The position numbers were made by a program, and so were the translations under genes. This document shows, one piece after another, positions 1 through 8,827 of a stretch of DNA of 64,000 bases. The stretch spans positions 1,612,001 to 1,676,000 of the forward strand of contig NZ_OZ032147.1 of NCBI RefSeq assembly GCF_964026435.1. Reading direction: 5' to 3'. Source of the stretch: Rickettsia endosymbiont of Gonocerus acuteangulatus (lineage in GTDB: Bacteria > Pseudomonadota > Alphaproteobacteria > Rickettsiales > Rickettsiaceae). The notes below the pieces were generated by a model that made no database searches, had not been told where the DNA came from, and saw nothing but the letters and a program-made list of their open reading frames with translations. How positions within the stretch are numbered: the first letter of the stretch is position 1; the number at the start of each line of letters is the position of its first letter.

Positions 1-950
1 CCGATTGTATTTACAGTCCTTTTGAGAAATGCCCAAACTAAAAATGCACAACTAATATGATTACGTTGAAGACGCTGTTTCCTGCATTGACAACGTTCTA
101 TCCCAGTAAGTTGCTTAATTTCTCTGTGCATGCTCTCAATTACCCATCGAAAGCCACACTCATCTTGTGCAGCTTTAGAAGATTTTTGAGTTTTGTTATT
201 GGTAACAACATACTCAACTCTGTTGGTAGAAACAGTAAATTTAAACAAATTAACATGCTTATTTTTAGCAAAGCCTTTTATATGAATCTCTACTCCATGC
301 CTGATCTCTTCATCTGAAAATGTCAACTCTTTTACAGCTTTATAAGGTTTAGAATCGTGCGTTTTACTAACGTTTCTATTGGCTTTAATAGGGGCATAAT
401 AATATTTCCCCAGAGAGTCAACATGTTGCATAATTTTGTGTGTAGAATACCATGTGTCAAAAAGTACTGTTTGAAAAGGAATCTTCTTGCTATAAACAGC
501 ATTATTTAACATGTTTAATAGGTGTTCTAGTTTTGTTGCTCCATCATGATCAGGTGCAAAAATTCGATAATCTATTACCCAAAACTTATTAATATCAGGG
601 TTATAATATACCAGACTCACTACTCCTATACCTTTAGTAACTCTACCTGTAGCTCCACTGTACTGCGATCTTGCAATTTCTATTTGCTTCGTATTCCTTT
701 TATTTAAAACCGTATCATCAAATATTGTATATCCATTAGATGAAAAAATAACATCATTCTTGATGTGTTCCCATAACAAAGAAGGTGTATATTTTTCATT
801 CCTTAAAAATCTATTAATAACATCATGACTACATTTCTTTGCATATTCAGCGTAGTAGGTTAAACTATAATTCTTTTGGCTAACTATTAAAAATTGACAA
901 TAATCTGTCCTATTAATTGGTATTGCTTGCAACTTTATCCTCTTTGACAT
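1..950 (-). CDS. DDE transposase, IS4/IS701-like (partial at window edge)
   Basis: This is the transposase of element copy 1. It starts with ATG at 950, matching the MSKRIKLQ start of the intact 349-residue copies, and about 33 C-terminal residues fall outside the window. The visible frame has no indel relative to the intact copy at 3267-4316. Family features include FDDTV near residue 73, LFDTWYS near 170 and a late Glu region (RWVIESMHRE). It catalyses cut-and-paste movement of its own element and probably of the 125-bp MITE that shares its ends. Confidence 0.85.
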   Translation of the reverse strand, partial: MSKRIKLQAIPINRTDYCQFLIVSQKNYSLTYYAEYAKKCSHDVINRFLRNEKYTPSLLWEHIKNDVIFSSNGYTIFDDTVLNKRNTKQIEIARSQYSGATGRVTKGIGVVSLVYYNPDINKFWVIDYRIFAPDHDGATKLEHLLNMLNNAVYSKKIPFQTVLFDTWYSTHKIMQHVDSLGKYYYAPIKANRNVSKTHDSKPYKAVKELTFSDEEIRHGVEIHIKGFAKNKHVNLFKFTVSTNRVEYVVTNNKTQKSSKAAQDECGFRWVIESMHREIKQLTGIERCQCRKQRLQRNHISCAFLVWAFLKRTVNTI

Positions 951-1004
951 GTTTAATTATTTTTACAATAATTTATCACTTTTTTACTCATAGCGTAAGT
1001 TTTG
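1..1004 (-). mobile_element. IS4/IS701-like element, copy 1 (cut by window edge)
   Basis: This is the same element as the complete 1110-bp copies at 3213-4322 and 47359-48468. The outer end carries the 16-bp terminal repeat CAAAACTTACGCTATG (reverse complement ending at 1004). The other end lies about 105 bp outside the window. Clean copies elsewhere have 4-bp target duplications, as expected for IS701-type elements. It resembles the ISRpe1-type element of Rickettsia, but I cannot confirm the name. Confidence 0.9.
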
Positions 1005-1048
1005 TATTAATTCTTTTTTGGTTGTTAACTCTTGGTTTTAAGACTTCA

Positions 1049-1469
1049 TTAACCTAGTAATTCACTGCTATATTCTTCTAGCTCACCTACCCTACTTGCA
1101 ACTCTTTCCATGAACTCATTAATTACCAAGTCCTTCTGAATGCTCATTTGCTTTAAATTCTCTCTTAAAAATGACTCCCCCGCATAACTTGAGAAAAAAC
1201 CTGATATGGATAACTCCTTCATACGCTCATGCATGTTTTTGGGACTTTGGTTTGTGTCTTGGTTTCGGTTTTGCAATACTTTTCTAGTTGCTGCAAAATC
1301 GTATCCTTGTTCCTTAAACATTTTAAACTCCTCTGTAATGCTGTAAGTACTGCAAGCTTCTGCGTGCTCTCTTGCAGTATGGCTCTTGGTCTCAAGGTTC
1401 TGATTCTCTGCAGCATCACTTGGCTTAGCCGCTATCTCATCTGCAAATCTTGCATATATTAGTTTTCTA
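1049..1469 (-). pseudogene. 5'-truncated hypothetical protein
   Basis: An open frame of about 138 codons ends at 1049. Its apparent start (MPRK) lies in the end of the IS6 element, so the native 5' end has been lost to that insertion. The product is hydrophilic, charged and probably helical; a typical stretch is ERVASRVGELEEYSSELLG at the C-terminus. There are no membrane segments and no motif I recognise. It may be the tail of an accessory or conjugation-related protein, but nothing in the sequence proves this. Confidence 0.45.
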
Positions 1470-2304
1470 GGCACTGTTGCAAATAGGTATTGTGGGTGTA
1501 TTTTGTGAAGGGAGTGAAATATGTTATGTATTAAAAGGCTAATAGATTTTCAGTAATAATTCTGATTTCGCCGTGAATACCTTGACCATATTTCCATAAT
1601 TCAAATCTTCCTTTTTTAAACATTCGCATTATCTCAAATCCTTTAATAGTTGCATAAGCTGTTTTCATTGATTTAAAACCAAGAGTAGGTTTAATCAGTC
1701 GTTTCAGCTTACCATGATCAGATTCTATTATATTATTCAGATACTTAATCTGCCGATGTTCTAACTCTTGTGAGCATTTGCCTTCTGATTTGAGTAGAGT
1801 AATTGCTTTACTATAAGCTGGGTTCTTATCAGTATTAATTGTTTCCGGATGTGAATATTCTGGGATTGATTTCAAGGCTTTACCTAGGAAACGCTTAGCA
1901 GCGTTAGCATTACGAGTAGATGATAGGTAAAAATCAATTGTATCCCCATATTTGTCTACAGCTCTATACAAATATGCCCATTTACCTTTTACTTTAATGT
2001 ATGTCTCATCTACTCTCCAACTAAACCCTGACTTAGGCTTCCAGCACCATTTTAATTTATCTAATATCTTTGGGGCATAATACTGAACCCAACGGTAAAT
2101 TGTAGAGTGATCTACCTCTACACCTCTTTCCTCTAACATCTCTTCTAAATCTCGATAGCTAATACCGTACTTACAGTACCACCTTACTGCCCATATTATT
2201 ATATCGTATTTAAAATGACGTCTCTTAAAAAAATTCATAAAGCTTATCTATAACAATTTATTCCCTATTCTTATATACTAATATTTCCTATTTGCAACAG
2301 GGCC
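1470..2304 (-). mobile_element. IS6 family (IS240-like) element
   Basis: This 835-bp element is bounded by imperfect 18-bp inverted repeats, GGCACTGTTGCAAATAGG on the left and the complement of GGCCCTGTTGCAAATAGG on the right. Such ends are typical of IS6/IS26/IS240. The flanks (gttttcta and ttatttac) do not match as an 8-bp duplication, which suggests replicon fusion or later recombination, both usual for IS6. Confidence 0.9.
1531..2238 (-). CDS. IS6 family transposase
   Basis: A full-length 235-residue transposase. An N-terminal helix-turn-helix region (YRDLEEMLEERGVEVDHSTI) precedes the DDE catalytic core: the first Asp is in RVDETYIKVKGKW, the second in INTDKNPAY, and the Glu is in NNIIESDHGKLKR. 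Length and motifs are those of IS6/IS240 enzymes, which move by replicative transposition through cointegrates. It starts with ATG about 65 bp inside the element end. It appears intact and is the only IS6 copy in this window. Confidence 0.92.
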   Translation of the reverse strand: MNFFKRRHFKYDIIIWAVRWYCKYGISYRDLEEMLEERGVEVDHSTIYRWVQYYAPKILDKLKWCWKPKSGFSWRVDETYIKVKGKWAYLYRAVDKYGDTIDFYLSSTRNANAAKRFLGKALKSIPEYSHPETINTDKNPAYSKAITLLKSEGKCSQELEHRQIKYLNNIIESDHGKLKRLIKPTLGFKSMKTAYATIKGFEIMRMFKKGRFELWKYGQGIHGEIRIITENLLAF

Positions 2305-2395
2305 TTATTTACTTATATGCAAAAGGTTACATTTTTATAACAAATTCATACTTGGCATTTCATTAACCTCTTTTATCGAGGAGGTGGAGTCGTGT

Positions 2396-2597
2396 ATGTC
2401 AAGACTTACTAGCATTTTTGCTTATAGACGTGCCATTGATGATCAAGATATACAAAATAATCAGACACCATCACCGAGTATAAGTCAGGAACTAGAGCAT
2501 CAAAATTGGGGTCCCCCAGTAGGTATATTTTTGTCAATTATTTCCATTGGGTTGTTTATATTTTATAAGTCTAAGTCATATTCCAAAATTAATAATG
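2396..2597 (+). pseudogene. Small membrane protein, cut by IS30
   Basis: The start is ATG at 2396, 8 bases after a strong GAGGAGG ribosome binding site; an upstream in-frame GTG at 2384 is less likely. The first 43 or so residues are polar. One hydrophobic segment (GIFLSIISIGLFIFY) follows, then a short basic tail. The frame runs into the IS30 end at 2598, so the native C-terminus is lost. The family is not recognised. Confidence 0.5.
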
Positions 2598-2910
2598 TGA
2601 AAATACTATAAGTAAGTAGAACAGAACCTATTTAAAATAATAAGATTTTAAATAGGTAATGATGAACAGAAAATATAGACACTTATCTCGAGAAGAGAGA
2701 TATGAGATAAAAAGAATGTATGACCTAGGAGTCAGTATTAATAAGATAGCACAACATCTTACGAGGTCTAAAAGCACTATTAGTATGGAGCTAAAAAGAA
2801 ATAAGGTAAAAGATAAGTATATGCCTTGTGTTGCTCAGGAAAAATATGAAAACAGGATGTATCAGCAAGAGTTATTAAAAATAGAAAAGAACCCTATGTT
2901 GTTAGATTAT
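2598..2910 (+). mobile_element. IS30 element, 5' fragment
   Basis: This is the left end of the IS30 element (TGAAAATACTATAAGTAAGT) and the first 84 codons of its transposase, from ATG 2659. It is identical to the left part of the copy at 24132. It stops where the reverse-oriented end of an IS4/IS701-like element begins at 2911. A further IS30 scrap (attaaaaat, the next bases of the gene) remains at 3202-3210, beyond the inserted material. Confidence 0.85.
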
Positions 2911-3076
2911 CAAAACTTACGCTATGTTTGGTTCTAAATATCGTAAAGATGGAGAACGCAGCTGTTGTTGCATATAGTCATCTAAAAGCCCTAACTTTAT
3001 TTGGTAAACCGTTTTACCGATTGTATTTGCAGTCCTTTTGAGAAATGCCCAAACTAAAAATGCACAACTAATATGA
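2911..3076 (-). mobile_element. IS4/IS701-like element, 166-bp terminal fragment
   Basis: This is the 3' terminal 166 bp of the element in reverse orientation, starting with CAAAACTTACGCTATG. It encodes only the C-terminal part of the transposase and ends abruptly at the MITE beginning at 3077. The rest of the element is missing, so this is a recombination remnant and not a simple insertion. Confidence 0.85.
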
Positions 3077-3201
3077 CAAAACTTACGCTATGTTATAGCA
3101 AATATGCTAAAAACTCTTATTACACAGCAATGTTTTATAGTGAAGCACTTCATAATATCCCTTAATTCATGGGCATTATATCAAACATAGCGTAAGTTTT
3201 G
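3077..3201 (+). mobile_element. 125-bp MITE, copy 1
   Basis: A non-coding 125-bp element whose two ends are inverted repeats of CAAAACTTACGCTATG, the same ends as the IS4/IS701-like element. The interior is unrelated to that IS. Near-identical copies lie at 15287, 20853 and 56551. This copy joins an IS fragment on its left to IS30 sequence on its right and has no target duplication, so one flank was lost after insertion. Confidence 0.85.
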
Positions 3202-3212
3202 ATTAAAAATAT

Positions 3213-4322
3213 CAAAACTTACGCTATGAGTAAAAAAGTGATAAATTATTGTAAAAATAATTAAACATGTCAAAGAGGATAAAGTTGCAAGCAATACCAA
3301 TTAATAGGACAAATTATTGTCAATTTTTAATAGTTAGCCAAAAGAATTATAGTTTAACCTACTACGCTGAACATGCAAAGAAATGTAGTCATGATGTTAT
3401 TAATAGATTTTTAAGGAATGAAAAATATACACCTTCTTTGTTATGGGAACACATCAAGAATGATGTTATTTTTTCATCTAATGGATATACAATATTTGAT
3501 GATACGGTTTTAAATAAAAGGAATACGAAGCAAATAGAAATTGCAAGATCGCAGTACAGTGGAGCTACAGGTAGAGTTACTAAAGGTATAGGAGTAGTGA
3601 GTCTGGTATATTATAACCCTGATATTAATAAGTTTTGGGTAATAGATTATCGAATTTTTGCACCTGATCATGATGGAGCAACAAAACTAGAACACCTATT
3701 AAACATGTTAAATAATGCTGTTTATAGCAAGAAGATTCCTTTTCAAACAGTACTTTTTGACACATGGTATTCTACACACAAAATTATGCAACATGTTGAC
3801 TCTCTGGGGAAATATTATTATGCCCCTATTAAAGCCAATAGAAACGTTAGTAAAACACACGATTCTAAACCTTATAAAGCTGTAAAAGAGTTGACATTTT
3901 CAGATGAAGAGATCAGGCATGGAGTAGAGATTCATATAAAAGGCTTTGCTAAAAATAAGCATGTTAATTTGTTTAAATTTACTGTTTCTACCAACAGAGT
4001 TGAGTATGTTGTTACCAATAACAAAACTCACAAATCTTCTAAAGCTGCACAAGATGAGTGTGGCTTTCGATGGGTAATTGAGAGCATGCACAGAGAAATT
4101 AAGCAACTTACTGGGATAGAACGTTGTCAATGCAGGAAACAGCGTATTCAACGTAATCATATTAGTTGGGCATTTTTAGTTTGGGCATTTCTCAAAAGGA
4201 CTGCAAATACAATCGGTAAAACGGTTTACCAAATAAAGTTAGGGCTTTTAGATGACTATATGCAACAACAGCTGCGTTCTCCATCTTTACGATATTTAGA
4301 ACCAAACATAGCGTAAGTTTTG
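3213..4322 (+). mobile_element. IS4/IS701-like element, copy 2 (complete)
   Basis: A complete 1110-bp element with both CAAAACTTACGCTATG ends and an intact transposase. The right flank is an IS630 fragment and the left flank is IS30 debris. They do not form a duplication, so the element sits at a rearrangement junction. Confidence 0.92.
3267..4316 (+). CDS. DDE transposase, IS4/IS701-like (intact)
   Basis: A full-length 349-residue transposase starting with ATG (MSKRIKLQAIP) 54 bp from the element end and stopping 6 bp before the other end, so the stop overlaps the terminal repeat. Acidic catalytic candidates are FDDTVLN near residue 73, TVLFDTWYS near 170, and RWVIESMHREIKQL near 270. The enzyme is likely active. 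It and the copy at 47413 are the only undamaged versions fully inside the window. Confidence 0.92.
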   Translation: MSKRIKLQAIPINRTNYCQFLIVSQKNYSLTYYAEHAKKCSHDVINRFLRNEKYTPSLLWEHIKNDVIFSSNGYTIFDDTVLNKRNTKQIEIARSQYSGATGRVTKGIGVVSLVYYNPDINKFWVIDYRIFAPDHDGATKLEHLLNMLNNAVYSKKIPFQTVLFDTWYSTHKIMQHVDSLGKYYYAPIKANRNVSKTHDSKPYKAVKELTFSDEEIRHGVEIHIKGFAKNKHVNLFKFTVSTNRVEYVVTNNKTHKSSKAAQDECGFRWVIESMHREIKQLTGIERCQCRKQRIQRNHISWAFLVWAFLKRTANTIGKTVYQIKLGLLDDYMQQQLRSPSLRYLEPNIA

Positions 4323-4487
4323 TCTATAAATTTTTTAAATCCCTCTATGTCTCTTATTATTCTACGATGTCCTGTATGATCACCACTTTTTGCTTTGACA
4401 TCCCCAGTTTGTTTCTTTAATTTTTTCCACTCTATTATAGTCTTCCTACTAATAGAGTATATCTCTGAAGTCTCTTTTATTGTTTTA
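4323..4487 (-). mobile_element. IS630 type B, internal fragment
   Basis: About 165 bp of the type-B IS630 transposase N-terminus (compare 16128 onward), covering the helix-turn-helix region around ETSEIYSISRKTIIEWKK. It is cut on the left by the end of the IS4/IS701-like element and on the right by a type-A IS630 that entered at TA (4486-4487). It cannot encode a functional protein. Confidence 0.8.
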
Positions 4488-5448
4488 TAGCATAAGTCAT
4501 TAAGGTACTGACAGAGCGAGAGTATCATGTTATAGTAAGCAAATATTAACAAGCATGTAAAGAGATATGGCACGAGCATATGCAATAGAACTAAGACTAA
4601 GAGTTATAAAAGCTGTAGAAGCAGGGATACGAATAAGTAAGGTAAGTAAATTATTTAATGTAAGTCGTGATACTATATATAAATGGAAAAAATTAAAAGA
4701 TAAGCAAGGTACTTTAGAAGCAGCAACTGGTTATCAGAAAGGACATAGTCATAAGATAAAAGATTCAGAATCTTTTAAAGAATTTTTTAAAGCTAATATG
4801 AATAAAACATCAAAGGAGTTAGCAAAGCAATGGGGTAATATTGCATCTGTAACTATTTTAAGACAAATCAGAAAACTTGGCTATAGCTATAAAAAAACTC
4901 ATTTTCATCCGAAAAGAGATATTAAATTAAGAAATGAATTTATAGCAAAGATACAAACCATCACAAAAGACAAATTAGTATATCTTGATGAATCTGGAAT
5001 AGAGGATAATGCTTGCAAAGAGTATGGATGGAGCATTATAGGACAAAGGTGTTATGGAGAAAAGGTGTATCAACATAAATTTAGAATAAGTATGATAGCT
5101 GGTCTTTGTAATGGTAATCTTATTGCTCCTGTAATATTTGAAGATAATTGTAATACAGAGGTCTTTAAAACTTATATTAGGGATGTATTAATTACAGAAT
5201 TACAACCTGGGCAAACCGTTATTATGGATAACATTAATTTTCATAAAAATTCTAAAGTTAAAGAGTTCATTGAATCCGTTGGTTGTACCATATTGTATTT
5301 ACCAACTTACTCTCCTGATTTAAATCCTATAGAGCATTACTGGTTTAAGATAAAAAATGAAATTAGGAAAGTTGTAGGAGATTTTGAAACATTTTATGAT
5401 GCTGTTTTTAATACTATTAAATTGTCAGTATCTTAATGATTTATGCTA
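4488..5448 (+). mobile_element. IS630 type A, copy 1 (complete)
   Basis: A 961-bp element bounded by inverted repeats TAGCATAAGTCATTAAGG and its near complement (CTTAATGATTTATGCTA), flanked by TA on both sides as expected for IS630/Tc1-mariner insertion. Beyond the TA, the left and right flanks belong to different sequences (an IS630-B fragment and unique DNA), so the locus has been rearranged. Confidence 0.9.
4567..5436 (+). CDS. IS630 type A transposase (intact)
   Basis: A full-length 289-residue transposase. The N-terminal helix-turn-helix (ISKVSKLFNVSRDTIYKWKK) is followed by a DDE core of Tc1/mariner type: first Asp in VYLDESGIEDN, second in VIMDNINFHK, Glu in SPDLNPIEHYWFKIKNEIRK. It has seven A at the YSYKKTHF junction, which keeps one frame. 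Copies at 24834 and 41898 carry an inserted base there and are frameshifted. It is probably active and may serve the damaged copies in trans. Confidence 0.92.
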   Translation: MARAYAIELRLRVIKAVEAGIRISKVSKLFNVSRDTIYKWKKLKDKQGTLEAATGYQKGHSHKIKDSESFKEFFKANMNKTSKELAKQWGNIASVTILRQIRKLGYSYKKTHFHPKRDIKLRNEFIAKIQTITKDKLVYLDESGIEDNACKEYGWSIIGQRCYGEKVYQHKFRISMIAGLCNGNLIAPVIFEDNCNTEVFKTYIRDVLITELQPGQTVIMDNINFHKNSKVKEFIESVGCTILYLPTYSPDLNPIEHYWFKIKNEIRKVVGDFETFYDAVFNTIKLSVS

Positions 5449-5509
5449 TATAATACATGGCTACATACGAATCCCGAAATTTGGCTTACCAAATCTTGCA
5501 GTATCAAAA

Positions 5510-6724
5510 TTATACTCTAGGTAAATATCTGATTAGAATATATGCCGGTATAAAACAAAAACCTGCAATAGCAAAAAAATAACCCCAGCCTAAATAAGTA
5601 GCGGCGTAACCGGAAATACTACCAAAAAATACAGTGCTAATATAAGCAATAGAAGTAATCAAGGCGATCTGCGTTATGCAATATTTAGAGCTACAACATC
5701 TTAATTGGTAAGAAAAAAACGGCGACATAGTTAGCCCTTTGGTAAACTCCTGAAAAAACACTGCTATATAAAGAGTTGTAATAGTTTGACTATAAGAATA
5801 AAGCAGTAAAAAAGTTATGCTAGATAAAGCATGATAAACTAATACTCTTCTAAATATATAAGCATATTCATATTTTCGGCATAGAAAACCGCCTATAAAT
5901 CCTCCAGCTATAGTAGCACACATACCAAAAGCCTTATATCCAAGAGCTAAATCTTTTTTCGTATAGCCGATATCAAGATAAAACATATTTGGCATGACTG
6001 AAAGAAAGTTATCCTGCAAGCGATATAGAAGCATAAAGCCAACAATTATTATCCATTTAGTTTTTTTGATAAAATCATAGAAAGCATGCCAAAATCTATC
6101 AAAATCATTAACGGCTATTTTTTCTTTAAACTTTAGCGGATAGAAAATAATTAGTAATAATGATGGCACACATAAAATCGCCATAGTGCGATAGACTTCT
6201 TGCCAAGATATGATAGTCGATAAATATAATGCACCAGAACCTGATATAAGTATACCGATTCTGAACCCACTAGTGCAAGCTGCCTCGCTTATTCCCCAAT
6301 TTTTATTATTAATAAGTAGCATTTGGGAAGATTGCAAAAGCATGTCATAAATAGAGGAAAAAAATGCTAGAATTATCAAACATAAAAAGAAGGATATAAA
6401 ATTAGTACTGGGATTAAAGCCAGTTAGAATATATACGCAACAAATGCAGCTAAGCAGTGAAAAGATTAAACAATATTTATATCCACGACTATTTGAGGGT
6501 ATAAAACTTATTTTTTCAAGTAGCGGTCCCCATAGAAATTTAAATATGTGAATGAAGTTAACCAGACTAAAAAGACCGATGGTAATTTTATCAAAACCGG
6601 ATTCTCGAAGCCAAAAAGAAAGCGTCGAACCGGTAAGTAGATAAATTAAACCACCAGGGAACGAAATGAATAATATAAATAAAATACTATATATATTTTG
6701 TAATCGTGAAAAATTAGAAATTAT
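5510..6724 (-). CDS. MFS permease, AmpG-like
   Basis: The frame is open for about 404 codons and encodes a multi-pass membrane protein with repeated hydrophobic segments, including [14 protein letters not shown] near the N-terminus and the typical [19 protein letters not shown] loop. The layout matches AmpG-type major facilitator permeases, of which Rickettsia carry several; AmpG proper imports muropeptides, but the substrate here is unknown. No ATG is present at the expected start. A good AGGAGG site lies just upstream of ATA at 6724, where related genes would have a Met. The first TTG is at 6379 and would drop about four membrane segments. The gene may use a non-standard start or may have lost its start codon. 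Confidence 0.7.
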   Translation of the reverse strand: MISNFSRLQNIYSILFILFISFPGGLIYLLTGSTLSFWLRESGFDKITIGLFSLVNFIHIFKFLWGPLLEKISFIPSNSRGYKYCLIFSLLSCICCVYILTGFNPSTNFISFFLCLIILAFFSSIYDMLLQSSQMLLINNKNWGISEAACTSGFRIGILISGSGALYLSTIISWQEVYRTMAILCVPSLLLIIFYPLKFKEKIAVNDFDRFWHAFYDFIKKTKWIIIVGFMLLYRLQDNFLSVMPNMFYLDIGYTKKDLALGYKAFGMCATIAGGFIGGFLCRKYEYAYIFRRVLVYHALSSITFLLLYSYSQTITTLYIAVFFQEFTKGLTMSPFFSYQLRCCSSKYCITQIALITSIAYISTVFFGSISGYAATYLGWGYFFAIAGFCFIPAYILIRYLPRV

Positions 6725-6811
6725 GAATTTATCCTCCTATAATTATGTGCCATTGCGTTGATTGGAAACGTCATGCTCATTCCTTAATCACAGCATCTCA
6801 CGGTCTGCAAG

Positions 6812-6834
6812 ATCCCGCAAACAAGTTGCGGGAT
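6812..6834. repeat. Hairpin, RPE-like fragment
   Basis: A perfect 9-bp stem (ATCCCGCAA / TTGCGGGAT) with a 5-base loop, downstream of the helicase gene and followed by GACAGA and not by a T-tract. It resembles half of the palindromic repeats seen elsewhere in this genome. It could also help end helicase transcription. Confidence 0.5.
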
Positions 6835-6848
6835 GACAGACTTTCCTC

Positions 6849-8084
6849 TTAAGATACTTTACTTCTTTTTTGACTGTAATTATTACTATTACTCTCAGAA
6901 CTTCTTTTATTGCCAGCACCGAATCTTTTATTAGAGTTATCGCCTCTTCTATTATTACCAAATGATCTTTTACGATTATTTTTGTTACTTCTAAAGCTCT
7001 CTCTAGGAGTAGATTCGCCTTGATTTATTAAACGATCAATAGCACGCCATCTAACAACATCATCAGGTGAAATAAATGATAATGCATTACCTTTAGCACC
7101 AGCTCTACCAGTTCTACCTATTCTGTGCAGGTAATCTTCCGGACACATCGGTAAATCATAATTAATTACGTGCTGAGTATGCGGAATATCAAGTCCACGA
7201 GCAGCCACATCAGTTGCTACCATTATTCTATGATTTGACTTACGGAATGATAAAATTACTCTATCACGTTGACGCTGACTTAAATCACCATGTATAGCTT
7301 CTGCTTTATGATTTTCATATCTTAGCATTTTAGCTAATTGATCAGCAGAACGTTTTGTTTTTACAAAAATAATTACTGATCCCTCTCTATCGCCAAGCTG
7401 CTTATTTAACTCAGTAAATTTTTCTTTATCTGTAATATGTACTGACTCTTGTTTTATTTCTGCTGCTGCTTTATTAGTAGCACCTACTGTAATACGTACA
7501 GGATTATTTAAATATTTTTGTGAAAGAGAAATAATATGTTTTGGCATAGTAGCAGAAAACATTAAAACTTGTCTTTTTTCGGGCAAGAATTTATTGATTT
7601 CTTCTAACTGCTCTTTCATACCCATATCTAGCATTCTATCCATTTCGTCAAGCACAGTTATACCTATACGATCAATTTTTAGGCTTCCACGATTTAAATG
7701 ATCAATAATACGCCCAGGAGTTCCTATAATTACTTTAGGATTTTTCTTTAATTGCGTAAATTGCTTAGGCATAGGCTCACCACCTATCAAAACTGCATTA
7801 TTTATTTTGAAAGACGTAGTTACTTTGTTTAAGGTAGAACAGATTTGTGTTGCAAGCTCTCTTGTCGGTACTAATATTAAAGTAGTAGTTTTATCTTTAA
7901 TAAATGCATTAATTACTGGTAACAAGTAAGCTAAAGTCTTGCCTGAACCAGTTTGGCTAGAAGCAAGTATATCAGAACCTGCGATAGCAACCGGAATCGA
8001 TTGCTTTTGTATTTCGGTTGGCTCTGTTATCTTCATCGCTTCAAGCGTATTAGTTAATTCTTCAGGTAAATTAAAATTTTTCAT
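6849..8084 (-). CDS. rhlE: DEAD-box RNA helicase (RhlE-like)
   Basis: An ATP-dependent RNA helicase with both RecA-like domains. Starting from ATG 8084 (411 aa) it shows the Q motif near residues 15-25, Walker A ASSQTGSGKT at about 41-50, PTRELA, TPGR, motif III (MFSATM) near 175, and HRIGRTGR near 318. Motif II reads DEMD instead of DEAD. The C-terminal 65 residues are a basic, Asn/Arg/Ser-rich tail typical of RhlE-like proteins that bind RNA and act in ribosome assembly or mRNA decay. An in-frame TTG at 8096 would add four residues; ATG is preferred. The gene stands alone, with a long non-coding stretch upstream. Confidence 0.93.
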   Translation of the reverse strand: MKNFNLPEELTNTLEAMKITEPTEIQKQSIPVAIAGSDILASSQTGSGKTLAYLLPVINAFIKDKTTTLILVPTRELATQICSTLNKVTTSFKINNAVLIGGEPMPKQFTQLKKNPKVIIGTPGRIIDHLNRGSLKIDRIGITVLDEMDRMLDMGMKEQLEEINKFLPEKRQVLMFSATMPKHIISLSQKYLNNPVRITVGATNKAAAEIKQESVHITDKEKFTELNKQLGDREGSVIIFVKTKRSADQLAKMLRYENHKAEAIHGDLSQRQRDRVILSFRKSNHRIMVATDVAARGLDIPHTQHVINYDLPMCPEDYLHRIGRTGRAGAKGNALSFISPDDVVRWRAIDRLINQGESTPRESFRSNKNNRKRSFGNNRRGDNSNKRFGAGNKRSSESNSNNYSQKRSKVS

Positions 8085-8417
8085 TATATAATCCAATAAA
8101 GTTTAAGTTAAAATATGCACATTATTGATTGTATAAAAATATCTCACAGCAAAAAATAATGACTTTAGTATCTTTGTATTACAAAAATATACTAATAGCA
8201 GCCATTAAATTATCTATAGCATATTAACAAAATAGCTTTAATTGATTTGAAGTAATAACGAACCTATTTCAAAAAAATCTTATAATTTACAGCAAATAAA
8301 GATTTTAATTAGCTTTAAAATTATTTGTTAACAGTACCACAATTATGATATTTTTTTACTTTTAAGCATAAAATCATCCCAATGCTTAAGACATGTATAA
8401 GGTTATTATAAGACAAA

Positions 8418-8491
8418 ACAAAATATCTAATATTTTGTTGTAAAAGGTGACGAGGCTATCCAAAATTTAAAAACTTTGGATAGCTGTTTTT
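8418..8491. terminator. Paired hairpins downstream of cspA
   Basis: Two stem-loops lie about 15-90 bp beyond the cold-shock gene. The stem at 8455-8484 (GCTATCCAAA / TTTGGATAGC) is followed by TGTTTTT on the plus strand. The stem at 8418-8438 (ACAAAATAT / ATATTTTGT) is followed by a T-rich run on the minus strand. The second is in the right orientation to end cspA transcription. The interval 8097-8417 holds nothing I can identify. Confidence 0.5.
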
Positions 8492-8504
8492 GGTACAAAT
8501 ATAT

Positions 8505-8717
8505 TTATTTAATTCTGAGGTTAACTGCAGAAATTTTACCATCCTTTTCTTCAAGATCAAAAACTACATCTTGTCCTTCATTAAAATCTGCAAGACCTGC
8601 TATGTCTACGGCAGATTTGTGTACAAACACATCTTTGCCGCCATTTTTCTGTTCAATAAATCCAAAATTTTTCATCGGATCAAACCATTTAACTTTACCT
8701 ACTATATTTGTAGTCAT
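8505..8717 (-). CDS. cspA: Cold-shock domain protein
   Basis: A 70-residue single cold-shock domain, the usual CspA length. RNP1 appears as KNFGFIEQ and RNP2 as DVFVHKSAV, in an OB-fold that binds single-stranded RNA or DNA. It starts at ATG 8717 behind a weak AAGG site. Such proteins melt mRNA structure and act as RNA chaperones. A candidate promoter 110 bp upstream implies a leader of about 100 nt, a common feature of cold-shock mRNAs. Confidence 0.95.
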   Translation of the reverse strand: MTTNIVGKVKWFDPMKNFGFIEQKNGGKDVFVHKSAVDIAGLADFNEGQDVVFDLEEKDGKISAVNLRIK

Positions 8718-8827
8718 AAAAACCTTTTTAGATAGAAATTGCTTATTGGAATTTAAATTATGCTTAATAAAAAATTAAAGATCAGACTTACATTTAATAT
8801 TAAGATTAATAAAAAATTCACTATGTA

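Noticed and set aside
57-317. Recurring 86-residue frame MITLxTLFPALTTFYP opposite the IS transposase
   Set aside because: It appears in every copy of the IS4/IS701-like element as a frame antisense to the transposase and has no ribosome binding site; a shadow of the real gene.
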